DNA from: Mesorhizobium sp. LMG 17147
GTDB lineage: Bacteria; Pseudomonadota; Alphaproteobacteria; Rhizobiales; Rhizobiaceae
Assembly: GCF_024297145.1 (NCBI RefSeq)
Contig: NZ_JANCTC010000002.1
Span: forward strand, 62,001 to 126,000
Reading direction: 5' to 3'
Length of the DNA stretch: 64,000 nucleotides
The notes under the pieces are model-generated. The model searched no databases. It was not told where the DNA came from and worked only from the letters and a program-made list of their open reading frames with translations. A program made the translations under genes and the position numbers. Within the stretch, counting starts at the first letter, position 1, and the number at the start of each line of letters is the position of its first letter. Shown piece by piece: positions 62,216 to 64,000 of this stretch.

Positions 62216-63126
62216 TGGATATCGATTGGAATCTGATCAAGAGTTTCGTCACGGTGGCGGAGACCGGCAGCCTGTCGGCCGCCGCGCGAAAACTTGCCGC
62301 AAGCCAGCCGACGCTCGGCCGCCACATCGCCGAGCTGGAACAGGCGCTCGGCGTCACCCTGTTCCGGCGCGGGCGGCGTGGCTATGCGCTCACGGAAGCA
62401 GGCAGCACGCTCTTTGAACAGGGTCGTGCGGTGAGCGAGCAGGCAAGCGCCTTTTCGCTGCTGGCGCTGGGATCGGTCGAGGCGATAGAGGGTACGGTGC
62501 GCATTGCCGCCAGCGAAGTGGTGGCGGCCTATGTGCTGCCGGAAATCACAGCGAGGCTTGGTTTCGAGGAGCCGGGCATCGAGGTCGAGATCGTCGCCTC
62601 GAACCAGGTCGAGAATCTGCTGCGTCGCGATGCCGATATCGCCATTCGCATGGTCAAGCCGGCGCAGAATGAACTGGTCGCGCGCAAGGTGACCGACATT
62701 CCGCTCCGCGCCTGCGCGGCAAAATCCTATCTCGACCGGCGTGGCCGTCCGCGCGAGGCCCGCGATCTCGCCGGCCATGATCTGGTCGGCTTCGATCGCA
62801 GCGATGAGATCATTCGCGGCTTTGCCCAGTTCGGCGTCCCGCTTGCCCGCAATGCCTTCCGCTTCAGGACCGATAATCAGATCGTGCTGTGGGAAGCAGT
62901 GCGGGCGGGAAACGGCATCGGCTTTGGCCAGGAGCCGCTCGCCGACCGTGATCCGCTGGTCGAGACAGTGCTGCCGGGTCTCCCGCTGCCGACGCTGCCG
63001 GTGTGGCTGGCCATGCACCGCGACGTGCGTTCCAGCGTCCGCATCCGCCGCGTCGCGGATTTCCTCTACGAAGAGCTCAAGCGCTATTCAGCCGGTGCTG
63101 GCTCGGCAGCAAATTCAGCGCGGTGA
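62215..63126 (+). CDS. LysR-family transcription regulator
   Basis: A 303-residue LysR regulator: helix-turn-helix at about 4-62 (NLIKSFVTVAETGSLSAAAR, then LAASQPTLGRHIAELEQALG) and periplasmic-binding-like effector domain (about 90-290). It is divergent from the SDR gene, the classic target arrangement. Its 3' end overlaps that of the convergent MFS gene by 43 bases. Confidence 0.9.
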   Translation: MDIDWNLIKSFVTVAETGSLSAAARKLAASQPTLGRHIAELEQALGVTLFRRGRRGYALTEAGSTLFEQGRAVSEQASAFSLLALGSVEAIEGTVRIAASEVVAAYVLPEITARLGFEEPGIEVEIVASNQVENLLRRDADIAIRMVKPAQNELVARKVTDIPLRACAAKSYLDRRGRPREARDLAGHDLVGFDRSDEIIRGFAQFGVPLARNAFRFRTDNQIVLWEAVRAGNGIGFGQEPLADRDPLVETVLPGLPLPTLPVWLAMHRDVRSSVRIRRVADFLYEELKRYSAGAGSAANSAR

Positions 63127-64000
63127 GCGAGGCCGGCCATCAACAGCACGACGATCAGCAGCCCGGACAGAGCGACGAAGATCGGGCCGAAGCTCGAGTG
63201 TTCGGCGATGAAGCCGATCGCCGACGGCGCCACCAGAATGCCTGAGTAACCCATTGTGGTGACGACGCTCATGCCGGTGCCGGACGCCATGCCTTCCTGG
63301 TTGCCGCCGGCCGAAAAGATGATCGGCACCATGTTGGCAATGCCGAGGCCGCAAAAGGCAAAGGCGGCAATGGCGAGCCACGGCGAGGGCGCCAGCCCGC
63401 CCACCAGCATGCCGGCAGCAGCGGCAAGAGCCGAGGCACGCAACGTTGTAACGGCACCGAAACGGTTGCGGACGCCATCGCCAAGGAAGCGCATGACGGC
63501 CATGACACCGGAAAAGGCGGCGTAGGCCAGGCCTGCGATGGCAAGATCGGCGCCGAGCTCCTGCCTGAGATACAGCGCCGCCCAGTCGAGCACCGCACCT
63601 TCGGAGATCATCGTCAGCAGTGCCATCAGCCCAACCAGATAGACCAGCGGGTTTGCCGGCAGCGCGAATTTGTGGTGCTCGGGGGCTGGGTGCTTGTCCT
63701 CGGCGATCAGGTAGCGGATCGCTACGGCGATGACGGCAAAGGCAAGAGCCGTCACCACCGTCGCATGGGCGAGGTGACCGTAGTTCTGGATGGCGAAACC
63801 GCCCAAAGCGCCGCCAGCGAAACCGCCAAGGCTCCAGAAGCCGTGCGAGGACGACATGATGGCACGGGACAGCCGCCGTTCGACTGCCACTGCATTGGCA
63901 TTCATGGCGACGTCCATGCCGCCGATCGAACCGCCGAAGATGAACATGGCGATTGCCGCCAAGGGCACGTTGGGGGCCAGAGCCACGACCAACAGGCCGA
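63084..64000 (-). CDS. MFS transporter, C-terminal part (5' end outside window)
   Basis: The frame is open to the window edge. About 305 residues are visible with about nine membrane segments, so roughly 90 residues at the N-terminus are missing. The visible part has GFWSLGGFAGGALGGF and RFLGDGVRN (MFS loop-like signature) and ends EFAAEPAPAE. Similar to fosmidomycin/YbjJ-type transporters; substrate unknown. It is convergent with and overlaps the LysR gene. Confidence 0.85.
   Translation of the reverse strand, partial: GLLVVALAPNVPLAAIAMFIFGGSIGGMDVAMNANAVAVERRLSRAIMSSSHGFWSLGGFAGGALGGFAIQNYGHLAHATVVTALAFAVIAVAIRYLIAEDKHPAPEHHKFALPANPLVYLVGLMALLTMISEGAVLDWAALYLRQELGADLAIAGLAYAAFSGVMAVMRFLGDGVRNRFGAVTTLRASALAAAAGMLVGGLAPSPWLAIAAFAFCGLGIANMVPIIFSAGGNQEGMASGTGMSVVTTMGYSGILVAPSAIGFIAEHSSFGPIFVALSGLLIVVLLMAGLAHRAEFAAEPAPAE

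Overview
The window reads as a chromosomal segment of an alphaproteobacterium of the order Rhizobiales, most likely Mesorhizobium or a close Phyllobacteriaceae relative. The case rests on the ruvC-ruvA-ruvB-ybgC-tolQRAB-pal-cpoB-tilS-ftsH-glmM order, Omp25/Omp31-like porin-type barrels, an EcfG-type promoter in front of an RpoH2-like sigma factor, a polyhydroxybutyrate (PHB) locus with PhaR, CtrA-type (TTAA-N7-TTAAC) and GANTC sites, and uniformly GC-rich coding. Most of the window is ordinary core genome; no rRNA, tRNA, CRISPR array, prophage or complete insertion sequence was seen.

Layout. 1-3.5 kb: ruvC (5' end outside the window), ruvA and ruvB, with one VapBC-type toxin-antitoxin pair in the ruvC-ruvA gap and another in the ruvA-ruvB gap. 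3.6-10.6 kb: the Tol-Pal envelope-constriction cluster (ybgC, tolQ, tolR, tolA, tolB, pal, cpoB), interrupted between tolB and pal by a frameshifted S23-type four-helix-bundle gene lying between inverted arrays of an 8-bp repeat. 10.6-17.5 kb: tilS, ftsH, a secreted protein built of repeated Cys-pair modules, and glmM. 17.6-22.7 kb: two outer-membrane barrels, each with a CtrA-type box upstream, then serC (structured leader) and serA. 22.7-29.5 kb: an EamA transporter, purA, a proline-rich membrane protein, a ccdAB pair and an ABC-F ATPase. 29.5-34.1 kb: thiamine genes, with thiamine pyrophosphokinase divergent from a TPP-riboswitch-controlled thiBPQ operon. 34.3-44.7 kb: an M48 lipoprotein protease, rpoH2-like sigma factor, a polar amino acid ABC transporter, carD, a 7Fe ferredoxin, an S4-domain protein and a SUV3-like helicase. 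45.4-56 kb: TetR/monooxygenase pair, PHB genes phaB, phaA and divergent phaR, a second TetR pair, two divergent citrate-synthase-family genes, bdhA and a patatin. 56.4-64 kb: an RND efflux pair, a tiny DUF3309-like protein, an SDR, a LysR regulator and a truncated MFS transporter.

How the genes work together. The first 17 kb joins recombination repair (RuvABC), outer-membrane constriction (Tol-Pal), tRNA-Ile decoding (TilS), membrane proteolysis (FtsH) and amino-sugar supply (GlmM). The 47-56 kb block covers PHB metabolism: precursor synthesis (PhaA, PhaB), control (PhaR), and use of the monomer (BdhA, possibly with the patatin). The 29-34 kb block imports thiamine and phosphorylates it.

Most unusual points: two VapBC modules joined to ruvA and ruvB by ATGA-type junctions, with a 17-bp duplication of the ruvA start; the four-helix-bundle cassette bounded by inverted octamer arrays; a cluster of GANTC sites in diverged direct repeats around an AT-rich core (44.8-45.3 kb); a CtrA/DnaA/GANTC cluster before an outer-membrane barrel; a low-complexity insertion in TilS; and a divergent citrate-synthase pair in which one copy carries a DNA-binding-like N-terminus and the other a Glu in place of the catalytic Asp. 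All reading was by eye, so alignment- or structure-dependent statements are inferences.
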